From: Flavobacterium oreochromis
Lineage (GTDB): Bacteria > Bacteroidota > Bacteroidia > Flavobacteriales > Flavobacteriaceae
Reading direction: 5' to 3'
Assembly (NCBI RefSeq): GCF_019565455.1
Contig: NZ_CP067377.1
Span: 1,550,001-1,614,000, forward strand
Length of the DNA stretch: 64,000 nt
The notes below the pieces were generated by a model. The model did not search any database, was not told where the DNA came from, and worked only from the letters and a program-made list of their open reading frames with translations. Numbering within the stretch: the stretch's first letter is position 1; each line of letters starts with the position of its first letter. A program made the translations under genes and the position numbers. Below are positions 47,684-59,267 of this stretch, one piece after another.

Positions 47684-47866
47684 TTATTTTTTTACTTCTT
47701 CTTTAACAGCAGCAGCAGCAGAGTCAACAGCAGCAGCAGAGTCAACAGCCTCAACAGCAGCAGTATCAACAGCTTCTACAGCAGTTTCTTCAGTAGCAGC
47801 AGCTTGATCTTTACAAGAAACACTCATCATAGCAACTAAAGCCATAGTTAAAACAACTTTTTTCAT
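47684..47866 (-). CDS. Ala/Val/Glu-rich small lipoprotein
   Basis: A 60-residue protein. Lipobox signal MKKVVLTMALVAMMSVSC (Cys18) and a low-complexity mature part with repeats of VEAVDTAA, VEAVDSAA and VDSAAAA, ending in KEEVKK. The DNA shows CAGCAG-type repeats (GCAGCAGCAGAGTCAACA, twice). It would be a flexible, acidic envelope-anchored peptide. Such genes are common in Flavobacteria; no function is known. Confidence 0.65.
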   Translation of the reverse strand: MKKVVLTMALVAMMSVSCKDQAAATEETAVEAVDTAAVEAVDSAAAVDSAAAAVKEEVKK

Positions 47867-48011
47867 CTTACTTAATTATAAAAGGTTAATTATTAATTCG
47901 TGTCGCAAAGATATAAATTTTTTATTACGTAAAACTTTTTTGTAAACTTTTTTTTAAAAAAAATAATCTTTGTCAGCATAAGGAATTATTACAATATATG
48001 TGCCAAAATTT

Positions 48012-48043
48012 ATAGGCCTTTTTCTTGTAAGAAAAAGGCTTTA
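48012..48043 (-). terminator. Terminator of the S46 peptidase gene
   Basis: GCCTTTTTCTT (48016-48026) and AAGAAAAAGGC (48029-48039), just after the stop codon at 48056. Confidence 0.6.
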
Positions 48044-48055
48044 TAATCAGTATGT

Positions 48056-50216
48056 TTATTTGTTTTTAGAGGTTGCTGTTGGCTGAATGATTTTTATTTC
48101 TTCAATCAGGTTTTGTGCACCTGCAAATTTGTCTATTATAAAAAGAATATAGCGAGCATCTACCATAATATTTCTACAGATTTCAGGACTATAAAAAATA
48201 TCACTCATAGTGCCTTCCCATACACGATCAAAGTTGCATCCAATTAGATTTCCGTTAGCATCTAATGCGGGGGAACCTGAATTACCTCCTGTCGTGTGAT
48301 TAGTAGCAATAAATGCAACAGGCATTTTGCCATTTTTGTCTGCGTATTGACCAAAGTTTTTAGAGTTGTATAATTCAATTAGTTTTTTAGGTACGTCAAA
48401 TTCATAATCTCCAGGTACATATTTTTCCATGACACCATCTAAAGTTGTGAAAGGGGAATAAGTTACGGCATCAGATGGTTTGTATCCTTTTATTTTTCCA
48501 TAAGTAATACGTAGCGTGCTATTAGCATCTGGGAATATACGAGCAGATTTAGGGCTTAATTCTAATATTGCTTTCATATAAGTACGTTGTAATGCAATAT
48601 TTTTTAGGTTGATTTCATTAAATTTAGGAGCTACATTTTTATCATATGCTTCTGCTATTGATTTTGCTAAAATAAAGCCTTTATCTTGATTGATTTTTGA
48701 GATAACTGATTTAGTATCTCCGTTTAATAGTTCTTTTAAACCTGTATAACTTGTTAGTTTTGAATTTTGAAAAATATCAGATGCTAGTTGGGAAGCATTG
48801 ATGTTGTTTAGTGAACTAGGTAAGAATTGTTTAGGTGATTTTGTTGCATAAATATTAATTAATTGCTCAAAAACCTTTTCATCTACATTTGCATTAAAAT
48901 CTTTATAGATGCTTTCTGAATTTGTTATAAAACTGTTTTTTTTATCGTTAAAAGCTTGTTCTCCTTTCGTGTTTAAAACTTGTTCTAATTGATATAAACG
49001 ATAGCCTAAAGTTAAAAGTTCACAATTGCGCAATACTACTTCAGAAAAATAATCACGAGCAATAGCATATTCACGTATGTTGTTATAATTTGTTTTAAAC
49101 TCATTTAGTAAATTTCCGTATTCTATTTGTTTACCTGCTTTGTTGATTTTTTTCAGTTAACTCATTTTCAAATTTTTGTTTAGCTTCAAGAGCATTTGCT
49201 TTTTTTAGTCCTTTAATTTCTCCCATCCATTTCTTCCAAGCGTTAGCAATTGAAGCATTTTTTGCAGCATATTGTATTTTGATTGCTGGATCTTTACGCA
49301 TAAAAGAATTTTGAGTTTTTAAAGTTGCATCGCGAAGTTCTATACGGGCAGGATTCAAATCGTTTATGATTTGTTCAACAGCATAGCTAGGTAAATATTC
49401 TTGGGTACGACCTGGATAACCCATAACCATAGTAAAATCGTTTTCTTGTACTCCTTTTATAGAGATAGGAAAGAAATGTTTTGGTTTATAAGGAATGTTT
49501 TCTTTTGAGTATTCAGCAGGATGATTGTTTTTATCAGCATAAATGCGAAATAATGAGAAATCTCCTGTATGACGAGGCCAAACCCAGTTATCTGTATCAG
49601 AACCAAATTTACCTATTGAGCTTGGAGGGGCACCTACTAAACGTATATCGCGAAAAGTTTCTGTTACGAATAGAATATATTGGTTCCCATCATAAAAAGT
49701 TTTAATTTGGTTTTCCTGCCAAGATTCTTTAGGTAATGTTTTCGATAAGATAGAGATATTTTCCTGAATTTTTTTTTGTTTCTCTATTTCAGATGATATA
49801 GATCCTGTTCCTTCTAAAACTTTAGAAGTTACATCTTCAATACGAACAATAAAGGTTACGAATAAGTCTTTGTTAGGAAGTTCTTCATCCATTTTATAAG
49901 CCCAAAAGCCATTACTTAAATAGTCATGTTCTACTGTTGAATGACTTTGTATGTTGTCATATCCACAGTGGTGATTGGTTAGAATTAATCCTTTAGGAGA
50001 AATAACTTCAGCTGTACAGCCTCCATCGAAATGAGGTACTGCATCTTTTAAACTTGATTTGTTTGCTGAATAAATTTCTTCTGCTGATATCTTAATTCCA
50101 AGATTTTTCATTTCGGTTTCATTCATTCCTTTTAATAAGGAAGGTATCCACATTCCACCTTGTTGGGCAAAAATGGGAGAAACCACTAAAATAAGAAGTA
50201 GTCGTAAAAATTTCAT
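48056..50216 (-). CDS. S46 family dipeptidyl-peptidase (frameshifted)
   Basis: About 720 residues after joining two frames broken near 49125-49140. Signal peptide MKFLRLLLILVVSPIFAQ, N-terminal GGMWIPSLL, the catalytic His in LTNHHCGYD, the Asp region in RHTGDFSLFRIYAD, and the Ser in TTGGNSGSPALD. Size and layout match the DPP7/DPP11 exopeptidases that release dipeptides from peptides in the periplasm. The pocket residue that sets DPP7 against DPP11 specificity could not be judged with certainty here (…GCNFDRVWEGTMSDI…). It lies alone. Confidence 0.9.
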
Positions 50217-51003
50217 AATATATATTTATAGCGCGTGCAAGTTACAATTTTTAAGGAATTATGTACTTTTTTTATATTTTGATTAAGAAATACCTCTTGT
50301 CGTTTTATATTTACCGTTTATCATTTTTTCATAAAAAATGAAATAGTATTGTTTTATCTTTACAGTATAGAACATATAAGATTATTAATGAACATATGTT
50401 GTAATTTGTATTGGCTCTTTATGTGGACTGTTTTCTAATTTTAAATTAATTAAACTTAAGTCTATGGCTAGTCTTAATATAAATAATATTAAAAATTAGT
50501 CAAAAAGCAAATACTAGTCGTCAATCATCAATCAAAAAACGAATAGAGATCATTATTTATTTTAATAGGGTTATAAAATGAAAAGACATCATAGTTGATT
50601 TAGACTGTAGCTTATTTTTTTATTTTCTATAGAATAGAAAATGTTTGTATATCGAGTTTGGGTTTGTTACTATTTTTAGGAAAGAACCTCTCGTGACAGC
50701 TTTTGAAAAATAATATTTTCATAAAGCTAAGATATTCTAAACAGTATGTTTATTACAAATGATATAGGGAATTAGGTATTATTAGTTATGCTATTGAATC
50801 CCTATTAGTTAAAAAATGAGTTTTTAAAAAATATTTATAATGTGATAACTTTTGTATTATCGCAGTTTGAATATAAGAAATATTGATTAAGCTATCTTTA
50901 GTTTAAATAATTTTTACTAGAGATTAAAAATAATAACATGATACAATTTATATTACATCTGATAACAAAGTTGATAGATTTAATTATGTCAATTTTATTT
51001 TAA
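50217..51003. other. 787-base AT-rich intergenic region
   Basis: No gene, tRNA or clear hairpin was found. It separates the S46 peptidase (minus) from the LytS operon (plus), so it holds both promoter regions. Confidence 0.5.
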
Positions 51004-52079
51004 ATGAAACTAATAAAAAATTGGAAATACCATATTTTGAATTTTATTGGATGGCAAGTTTATTTACTATCTATCTTAACGTTTGAAAAACTATCCTACA
51101 GACTTTCTGAAGTTGAAAAGTGGAATGATTCTCAATGGAATACGTTGTATTATTTTATCGCAGAAGGTTTTTTATGTGGGTTATTAGGTTTTTTCTTATC
51201 TAATATTATTCTGGTATATATAGACTACAAAGTTCAGATTGGAAAAATTACAAAGAAATCTTTTTTAGGAATTGTTTCTGTTTTTGTATTATCTCAAATA
51301 TTTTACCATCTTTTACTATGGCCTGTATTATCTGTGCCTTTAGAATATTTTTTACATAGAGAAAACACATTGACTTTTCTTATGAAATTAGCAAATATTC
51401 CTGTATTTGCTGTATCTTTTTAATTTGGTTTTTTATTGTTATGACCTATAAGACGGTTAAATATTTAAAAGAAATTAGAATTAAACAATTAGAGTTAGAA
51501 ACGAATCTGAGGGAAATACGATTAAATACCCTTAAAGGTCAAATAAATCCCCATTTCATGTTTAATAGTTTAAATAATATTCGTGGACTAATTCTTGAAA
51601 ACCCTTCGAAATCTAGAGAAATGTTAACTAGGTTGTCAGAAATGTTACGTTATTCTTTAACTAAAAATGATATCAATAAAATTGTATTAGAAGAAGAAAT
51701 AGAAATGGTTGGTAATTATATAGCTCTTTCTAAAATACAATTAGAAGATAGGTTAGAATATATAACAGAAATAGAATCTGATACTTTACAGTTTTCTATT
51801 CCACCTATGATCGTGCAAATGTTAGTTGAAAATGCGGTAAAACATGGTGTCTCAAATATAAAAGAGGGAGGGATTGTAAAATTAATTTCAAGTATTATAA
51901 AAAATGAGCTTCATTTAATTGTTGAAAATACAGGTTTTCTAAAAAAAAATAGTACTTCTACTCAAATAGGCGTTAAAAATATAAAAGAAAGGCTTTTTCT
52001 TTTATATGGTAATAGAGCTACTTTTGAAATTATAGAAAAAAATAACATTGTAAAAGCTAAAGTTGTAATTCCTATTTGA
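51004..52079 (+). CDS. LytS-type sensor histidine kinase (frameshifted)
   Basis: About 358 residues after correcting one base near 51425. Four hydrophobic segments (about 14-30, 55-75, 90-108, 125-145) are followed by a helical linker and a His_kinase domain with GQINPHFMFNSLNNIR, where the His is the phosphorylation site. The HATPase region shows MLVENAVKHGV and GVKNIKERL. It pairs with the LytTR regulator that overlaps its stop codon. The signal is unknown. Confidence 0.88.
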
Positions 52080-52090
52080 TGTGTAAGATC

Positions 52091-52805
52091 ATGAAAATTA
52101 AAGCAGTTATAGTTGAAGATTCTCGATTAGCTCGGAATGAATTAAAAGAATTGATTAAAAGCTTCCCTGAAATAGAAGTTTTAGCAGAAGCAGAGAATGT
52201 AGATAAAGGATATGAATTGATTAATTCTTTGAATCCTGATTTACTTTTTTTAGATATAAATATGCCTGAAAAGGACGGTTTTCAACTATTAGAAATGCTC
52301 GATAACGTTCCTGTTACAGTTTTTACCACGGCATTTGATGAGTATGCTTTAAAATCATTTGAATATAACGCATTAGATTATTTAATGAAACCTATAAGTC
52401 CTAATCGATTTTCAAAAGCAATAGATAAGGTTAGGCAAAAAATAGAAAATAAAGCAATTAAAAATCAACAAAAAATAGATGTTTCGAATCAAATTTTTAT
52501 AAAAGAGGGTGAAAAATGTTGGTTGTTAAAAGTGGCGGATATTTATCTTTTCGAAGTAGAGGGGAATTATACCAAAGTTTTTTTAATAATCAAAAAGCTA
52601 TATTAAATAAATCTCTTAACCAAATTGAGAAAAAACTTCCAGAAGATTTTTTCGAGCTAATCGTAATCAAATAATTAATGTAAATTACATTAAAAATATT
52701 GATTTATGGTTTAGTGGTAATTTATTAATACAGCTTTTTGATGATCAAAAAATAGAAATATCAAGAAGGCAATCTATTTTATTTAAAGAAAAGATGAGTT
52801 TATAA
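52091..52805 (+). CDS. LytTR-family response regulator (two frameshifts)
   Basis: About 238 residues once one-base changes near 52580 and 52648 are corrected. Receiver: KAVIVEDSRLARNEL, phosphoacceptor Asp in LLFLDINMPEKDG, switch residue T in TVFTTAFDEYA and Lys in YLMKPIS. The DNA-binding LytTR domain follows: IFIKEGEKCWLLKVADIYLFEVEGNYT, NKSLNQIEKKL, FFRANRNQIINVNYIKNI and ISRRQSILFKEKM. The chosen ATG 52091 gives MKIKAVIVED; the 52076 ATG overlaps the kinase gene. Transcriptional regulator, targets unknown. Confidence 0.88.
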
Positions 52806-52861
52806 TTTAGATTTTGACACTATCCGACACTATCCTAAAATGTGTTTAGTGATTTTTTAAA

Positions 52862-53305
52862 TTACAGTTTATATTTCATTATTTTTCTTTTATGAATCAT
52901 GAAATCATTTGAAATGTATAGTTTTTGAGCATTCATATTGTGTTCTTCTACTTCTAAATAGATCATTTTTACATTGAGTATTAATGCTTCCTTTTTTATA
53001 AAATCTAATGCTTTTTTTCCAATACCCTTTCCTCTTGAGTGTTGTGCTAGATATAATTCATCTATAAAAGCTAAAATGCCTTGGTATTCAAAGCTAAAAA
53101 TGAAAGTCAGAATAATATATCCTATAATTTCATTATCGTCATATATAAACCAGCATCTTCCTAAGTTTTTATTGGAAATAAATTGATCAAATAAGGTAGA
53201 GGAAATTAAAGGGTTAATAGGATAATTATCAATAGCATAAAAATCCTGCATCATTTTAACTGCTACGTTAATTTGATTTTTTTCTATAAGTTTAAAATGA
53301 GTCAT
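52862..53305 (-). CDS. GNAT family N-acetyltransferase
   Basis: A 147-residue GNAT domain. Core stretch LAFIDELYLAQHSRGKGIGKKAL holds the acetyl-CoA loop (R-G-K-G-I-G) and MIYLEVEEHNMNAQKLYISNDF the C-terminal motif. Substrate unknown. Its start overlaps the waaA stop by four bases (ATGA type), so it is translated together with waaA. Confidence 0.85.
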   Translation of the reverse strand: MTHFKLIEKNQINVAVKMMQDFYAIDNYPINPLISSTLFDQFISNKNLGRCWFIYDDNEIIGYIILTFIFSFEYQGILAFIDELYLAQHSRGKGIGKKALDFIKKEALILNVKMIYLEVEEHNMNAQKLYISNDFMIHKRKIMKYKL

Positions 53306-54533
53306 TTAGAAATAGCGTATATAATGGTTTTAGTAGCTCCAGCATTCATTTGTACAAAAGTTTGACAAATATGGCCTTTTTCATGTCTTTCGTCTTCGTT
53401 TTGAAATAATAGCTCAAAAGCTTGGTTTAATTCAGCTTGATTAGAAATTGAAATACAACCTTTTTGATGAACTAAAGCGGTAGCCTCTGCAAAATGGGAA
53501 TAGTTAGGGCCAATTATAATCGGAATTCCAAAAGTAGCAGGTTCTAAAATATTATGTACACCTGGATTGCCAAAACCACCACCTACATATGCTATATCAG
53601 CATAAGAATAAATTTTAGTTAGAATTCCAATAGTGTCAATAATAAAAACATTGAAATCAGTAAGATTTTGATTATTCATTTCAGAATATAATACGACTGA
53701 TTTTTTTATTTGAGATTTAAGAAGTGCTATCTGTGCTGTTTTAATATTATGTGGAGCAATAATAAATTTTATATCGTTTGGAGATTGATTGATATATTCA
53801 GTTAGTAATTCCTCATCTTTTGGCCAAGAACTACCTATAACAATTGTTGTTTTATTATTTTTGAATTGCTTAATAAAATCTAATGAATTATCTCTTTCTA
53901 AAATAGTAAGTACTCGGTCAAAACGAGTGTCACCTGAAACAGTACAATTTTGAAACATGATTGTTTGTAGTAACTCTTTAGAAGAACTGTTTTGGACAAA
54001 AAAATGATTGAAATTTTTTAAAGCATTTCGATAAAAACCACCATACCATTTGAAAAATAATTGATTTTTTCTAAAAATACCAGAAATTAAATAAGTTTCA
54101 ATTTTTCTTTTTCCTAATTCATTCAAGTAATTAGGCCAATACTCATATTTAATAAAAAAACTTTTTCAGGATGTACTAATTCTAAAAAATGGCTGGCATT
54201 TGCTTTAGTGTCTAAAGGTAAGTATATTGTAATGTCAGCAATAGAGCTGTTCTTCTTAACCTCATAACCTGAAGGAGAAAAAAAAGTTAATATTATTTTA
54301 TGAGAAGGAAATTTTTCTTTTATTTCTTCTATGACAGGTAGTCCTTGTTCATATTCTCCTAAAGATGCAGCATGAAACCAAATTGTTTTGTCTGTGGGAT
54401 TAATCGTAGAAGATAAGGTTTTAAAAACATTTTTTCGTCCTTCAGTAAATAATTTAATTTTTGGATTAAATAAAGCAATAATATTTACAAGAAACTGTAC
54501 TAAATAGATAATTATATTGTATAGAAAAAGCAT
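53302..54533 (-). CDS. waaA: 3-deoxy-D-manno-octulosonate transferase (frameshifted)
   Basis: About 410 residues once one base near 54150 is corrected (…PEKVFFIKYEYWPNYLNELG…). N-terminal hydrophobic anchor, IWFHAASLGEYEQGLPVI and KIILTFFSPSGYEVKK are typical of WaaA/KdtA; the C-terminal GT-B half has VIGSSWPKDEELL, APHN and the VGGGFGNPGVHNILEPATFGIPIIIGPNY nucleotide-sugar site. It transfers Kdo from CMP-Kdo onto lipid A at the inner face of the inner membrane. Start at 54533 or 54539. Confidence 0.93.
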
Positions 54534-54626
54534 AGTCATAATTTAATGATGCTAAAATACATTAGTTTTCTAAAATTTAGTAGAAAAGCTATTAAATTAG
54601 TAGATTTGTAACCTAAATTTTATTAG

Positions 54627-55757
54627 ATGAGAAAGATACAAATGGTTGATTTAAAAAGCCAATATGATAAAATAAAAGAAGAAGTTAATACTTCCATTCA
54701 GGAAGTTTTAGATACTACAACCTATATCAATGGACCTTTAGTTCATCAATTTCAAGCAGATTTAGAAAAATATTTAGGAGTTAAACATGTAATACCATGC
54801 GCTAATGGAACAGATGCTCTACAAATTGCTATGATGGGATTAGGGTTAAAACCAGGAGACGAAGTAATAACAGCTGATTTTACTTTTGCAGCTACCGTAG
54901 AAGTTATTGCATTGTTACAGTTAACCCCTGTGTTAGTTGATGTAGATATGGATACAATGAATATTTCTATTGAAGCAATTAAAAAAGTAATAACCCCTAA
55001 AACAAAAGCCATTGTCCCTGTACATTTGTTTGGTCGTGCTGCAAACATGGATGAAATAATGGAAATAGCTAGTGAAAATAATTTATATGTTATTGAAGAT
55101 AATGCACAGGCTATAGGTGCTAATTATACTTTTAAAAATGGATCTAAAGCGAAAGTAGGAGCAATAGGTCATGTAGGAGCAACTTCCTTTTTTCCCTCTA
55201 AAAATTTAGGGTGTTATGGTGATGGTGGAGCTATTTTTACTAATGATGATGAACTAGCTCATGTTATTAGAGGTATTGTGAATCATGGAATGTATATACG
55301 TTATCACCATGATGTTGTAGGAGTAAATTCTCGATTAGATACTATTCAAGCAGCTGTTTTAAAAGCAAAATTACCACATTTAGATACTTATAATAATGCA
55401 CGTAGAGAGGCTGCTTATAAATACAATCAAGCTTTAGCTTCAAATCTTAACATAGTTACACCTCAATTTGATATTAATAATGATGATCATGTATTTCATC
55501 AATATGTATTTAGGGTAACAAATGGAAAACGTGATGCCTTATTAGAATATCTACAGTCAAAACAAATACCATGTGCAATCTATTATCCAATTCCTTTACA
55601 TAGCCAAAAAGCGTATTTAGATTCGCGTTATAATGAAACCGATTTTCCTGTAACAAATCAGTTAGTAAAAGAGGTGATAGCTTTACCAATGCATACGGAG
55701 TTAGATGATGAACAGATAAAATTTATTACTGATGTAGTTTTAGATTTTGTGGGATAA
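54627..55757 (+). CDS. DegT/DnrJ/EryC1/StrS family aminotransferase
   Basis: A 376-residue sugar aminotransferase of standard length. N-terminal KIQMVDLKSQYDKIKEEV, substrate and PLP stretches VHLFGRAANMDEI and IEDNAQAIGANY, the PLP-Schiff-base Lys in SFFPSKNLGCYGDGGAI, and NSRLDTIQAAVL. It adds an amino group to a nucleotide-linked keto-sugar for O-antigen, capsule or glycoprotein glycan. galE follows 64 bases downstream. The precise sugar is unknown. Frame intact. Confidence 0.9.
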   Translation: MRKIQMVDLKSQYDKIKEEVNTSIQEVLDTTTYINGPLVHQFQADLEKYLGVKHVIPCANGTDALQIAMMGLGLKPGDEVITADFTFAATVEVIALLQLTPVLVDVDMDTMNISIEAIKKVITPKTKAIVPVHLFGRAANMDEIMEIASENNLYVIEDNAQAIGANYTFKNGSKAKVGAIGHVGATSFFPSKNLGCYGDGGAIFTNDDELAHVIRGIVNHGMYIRYHHDVVGVNSRLDTIQAAVLKAKLPHLDTYNNARREAAYKYNQALASNLNIVTPQFDINNDDHVFHQYVFRVTNGKRDALLEYLQSKQIPCAIYYPIPLHSQKAYLDSRYNETDFPVTNQLVKEVIALPMHTELDDEQIKFITDVVLDFVG

Positions 55758-55821
55758 TATCGCCTATACAATTTAATTTTAGAACAATAAACAATAAACA
55801 ATAAACAAATTATTAAATCAT

Positions 55822-56836
55822 ATGAAAATATTAGTGACTGGAGGTTTGGGGTTTATAGGATCTCATACTGTAGTAGAATTACAAAATAAAGGATTTGAAG
55901 TTATAGTAATAGATAATTTATCAAATTCATCTATAGATGTTTTAGAAGGAATTCAAAATATTACAGGCAAGAAGCCTATTTTTGAAAAAAATTGATTTGC
56001 GCGATAAAAAATCAGTTCAAGACTTTTTTCAAAAATATTCAGATGTAAATGGTGTTATTCATTTTGCTGCTAGCAAAGCAGTTGGAGAAAGTGTTGAAAA
56101 TCCATTGTTATATTATGAAAATAATATTAATGCTTTAGTATATCTTTTACAAGAGTTAGAACAAAAGCCAGAAGCGCATTTTATTTTTAGTTCTTCGTGT
56201 ACAGTTTATGGTCAAGCAGAAAAAATGCCTATAACAGAAGATGCTCCTGTTCAATCAGCAATATCTCCTTATGGGAATACTAAGCAAATAGGAGAGGAAA
56301 TAATTACAGATGTTGCTAAAGTTTCTAATATTAATGCTGTTTTATTACGTTATTTTAATCCAATTGGGGCACATCCCTCTACAGAAATAGGAGAATTACC
56401 ACTGGGAGTTCCTCAAAATTTAATTCCTTTTATTACACAAACTGCAATAGGTCTAAGAAAAGAATTATCAGTTTTTGGAGATGATTATCCTACAGAAGAT
56501 GGAACAGCCATTCGTGACTATATTCATGTGGTAGATTTAGCTAAAGCACACGTAGTAGCATTAGAACGTTTATTAGGTAAAGAGAATCAAGAAAAAGTTG
56601 AAATTTTTAATGTAGGGACTGGAACAGGAAGTTCTGTATTAGAAGTAATTTCTACTTTTGAAAAAGTATCAGGTCAAAAATTACCGTACAAAATTGTAGG
56701 AAGAAGAGAAGGTGATATTACAGAAGCTTACGCACATACAGCAAAGGCTAATGAAGTTTTAGGCTGGAAATCTAAATCTACTCTAGAAGAAGCATTGACA
56801 AGTGCTTGGGAGTGGGAACAAAAGATTAGAAAATAA
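55822..56836 (+). CDS. galE: UDP-glucose 4-epimerase (frameshifted)
   Basis: About 338 residues after removing one A in the 7-A run near 55984 (…[19 protein letters not shown]…). Rossmann loop [11 protein letters not shown], the catalytic S-S-S-C-T and Y-x-x-x-K as SPYGNTK, and [17 protein letters not shown] are as in GalE. It interconverts UDP-glucose and UDP-galactose, feeding cell-surface glycans. Co-directional with the DegT gene and followed by a terminator. This is the only frameshift here that needs a base removed. Confidence 0.93.
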
Positions 56837-56885
56837 TAAAAAGGAATAATTTAATAAAAAGACTAAAGCTTTTTAACTGATTAAA

Positions 56886-56930
56886 AAAAGGAGTCTAATC
56901 ATATAATATTCAATGATAGACTCCTTTTGT
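56886..56930. terminator. Bidirectional terminator between galE and gpmI
   Basis: AAAAGGAGTCTA (56886-56897) and TAGACTCCTTTT (56917-56928) between convergent genes. Confidence 0.85.
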
Positions 56931-56975
56931 ATTTAATTGATTAAAGTCAAATTTTCTTTTACCGTTTTTATTAAT

Positions 56976-58493
56976 TTATAAAAGTGAGTTGCTAGTCATA
57001 ACTAATGGTTTCGGAATCCCCATTAATTCTAAAATAGTAGGAGCTATATCACCTAGAACCCCACTGTTTATATTGTTTAATTCTTTATCTATTAGTATAA
57101 TAGGAACAGGGTTTGTTGTGTGAGCTGTATTAGGACTTCCATCAGGATTTATCATAGTGTCACAATTACCGTGATCAGCAATTAATATGGTTGTATAATT
57201 ATGTTCTAAAGCAGTTGAAATAACATCTTTTACGCATTGATCTACTGCTTCACAGGCTTTAATAGCTGCCTTCATATCTCCTGTATGTCCTACCATATCT
57301 CCGTTTGCAAAATTAAGACACACAAAGTCTACAGCTTCTTTTTGTAATTCAGGAATTAATGCGTTTTTTAAATCAAAAGCACTCATTTCTGGTTGTAAGT
57401 CATATGTTGCAACTTTAGGAGATGGACATAAAATGCGACTTTCTCCTTCAAAAGGTTCTTCTCGTCCTCCAGAAAAGAAAAAAGTAACATGTGGGTATTT
57501 TTCTGTTTCAGCTATTCTGATTTGTTTTTTGCCAGCTTTCGCTACTACTTCCCCTAAGGTTTCTGTAATGTTATCTTTGTCATAAATAACGTGTACATTT
57601 TTATAAGTATCGTCATAGTTAGTCATGGTAACATAATATAAATCTAAATGACGCATATTGTGTTCATCAAGATTTTTTTGAGAAAGTACTTCCGTTAATT
57701 CACGGCCTCTATCAGTTCTGAAATTAAAGAAGATAACAACATCCCCATTTTGTATTGTTGTTAAAGGCTCTTCATTTTTATCTACTAATACAATGGGTTC
57801 AATAAATTCGTCTGTAATGTTATTGAGATAACTTTCTTTTATAGCAGCTGTAGGATCTGTTGCTTTTTTACCAATTCCATGTACCATAACATCATACGCT
57901 TTTTTTACACGTTCCCATCGTTTGTCACGATCCATAGCAAAATAGCGTCCTGTAATAGTAGCAATTTTAGCACTTGAATGAGTACAGTATTCAGCTAATT
58001 CTTCTATGTGTTTTATTCCTGATTTAGGATCTACATCACGACCATCTGTAAAGGCATGAATGAAAACTTTTTCTACATTATGATCTTTTGTAGCATCCAA
58101 TAACCCTTTTAAATGATCTGTGTGGGAGTGAACTCCTCCATCTGATACTAAGCCTAAGAAATGTATAGGTTTATTGTTATTTTTGGCATATTCAAAAGCT
58201 TCTATTAATACTTTTTCATTGTTTAATGTTTTGTTTTGAACAGCTAAGTTAATTTTTGCTAAATCTTGATATACTATTCTTCCTGCTCCAAGATTCATAT
58301 GGCCTACTTCGCTATTTCCCATTTGTCCCTCTGGTAATCCTACATTAAGTCCGTCAGTTCGTAATGTGGCATTGGGGAAATTTGTGTAAAGATTATCTAT
58401 AAAAGGGGTATGTGCTTGATCAATAGCTGATACTTTAGGGTCTGGCGATTTTCCCCAGCCGTCAAGAATCATTAAAATTACTTTTTTATTCAT
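56976..58493 (-). CDS. gpmI: 2,3-bisphosphoglycerate-independent phosphoglycerate mutase
   Basis: A 505-residue full-length enzyme of the alkaline-phosphatase superfamily. LMILDGWG at the start, catalytic Ser61 in EGQMGNSEVGH, VSDGGVHSH, FTDGRDVDP, NFRTDRGREL, ANGDMVGHTG, and IADHGNCD carry all the metal ligands. It interconverts 3- and 2-phosphoglycerate in glycolysis. Frame intact. Confidence 0.97.
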   Translation of the reverse strand: MNKKVILMILDGWGKSPDPKVSAIDQAHTPFIDNLYTNFPNATLRTDGLNVGLPEGQMGNSEVGHMNLGAGRIVYQDLAKINLAVQNKTLNNEKVLIEAFEYAKNNNKPIHFLGLVSDGGVHSHTDHLKGLLDATKDHNVEKVFIHAFTDGRDVDPKSGIKHIEELAEYCTHSSAKIATITGRYFAMDRDKRWERVKKAYDVMVHGIGKKATDPTAAIKESYLNNITDEFIEPIVLVDKNEEPLTTIQNGDVVIFFNFRTDRGRELTEVLSQKNLDEHNMRHLDLYYVTMTNYDDTYKNVHVIYDKDNITETLGEVVAKAGKKQIRIAETEKYPHVTFFFSGGREEPFEGESRILCPSPKVATYDLQPEMSAFDLKNALIPELQKEAVDFVCLNFANGDMVGHTGDMKAAIKACEAVDQCVKDVISTALEHNYTTILIADHGNCDTMINPDGSPNTAHTTNPVPIILIDKELNNINSGVLGDIAPTILELMGIPKPLVMTSNSLL

Positions 58494-59267
58494 CTTGTTA
58501 GAAATGTTATTTGAAATATCAAAAATAGGAATTTGAAATCAAATATGATCTTTAATTCTAATGGATTATAAAATAAGACTATTATAGATTGTTTTTTATG
58601 TAAATCAGATGTTAAAACATTTGTTCCCCCTGTATGTATTATAAAAAACGTATTTGAATTATTAATAATTACTATACCGTTTGTTAAGCAGATAGAATTA
58701 TGAGTACACCCTATAACGAATGATTATTGGGGAATAAAGGAGATTGGCGTAAATAACTTTTTACCGATAGAATTAATCTTGTGACTAAGTTGAAAAAAAT
58801 ATGAACTAAATTAAGAACTCTAATTCAAGATATCTTTTATCTTAGAAAAAGGGAAATGCTAAAACAATATTCGATTAATTTAAAAATATTTTTAAATAGC
58901 GGATTCAATAAATTACTCTTAGGTAAACTAATTCAATAACATATTTTTAGCTTTAATATCTTAATAATGTTGTAGAGAAAAGAAATTATTAAAAATAACT
59001 TTGTTGATATAAAATAATTATTTTTTTAATGATTTAACGAAATACATATCTTGAATAACACAGAATTTTATCTAATTTGATTATAATATTATAGTTTCAT
59101 AATGATATTTTATAATGGACATTGTTTAAAATTAAGAGGGGATATTTTAATCTAATAAATCGATGAAAAGCAAAAAAAACCGATAAAATGCAAAAATAAT
59201 TTGTTCTATCTGTTTTTTTTTATAATATTTGTATTGTAGTAATAACAATGTAATTAAAAGATTGTCA
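58494..59267. other. 774-base intergenic region
   Basis: Very AT-rich, no open frame of note. It lies between two divergent genes and holds their promoter regions; no hairpin of note. Confidence 0.5.

Noticed and set aside
47700..47800. CAG-type repeat as a stand-alone microsatellite
   Set aside because: It is the coding repeat of an Ala-rich lipoprotein with a clear signal sequence.
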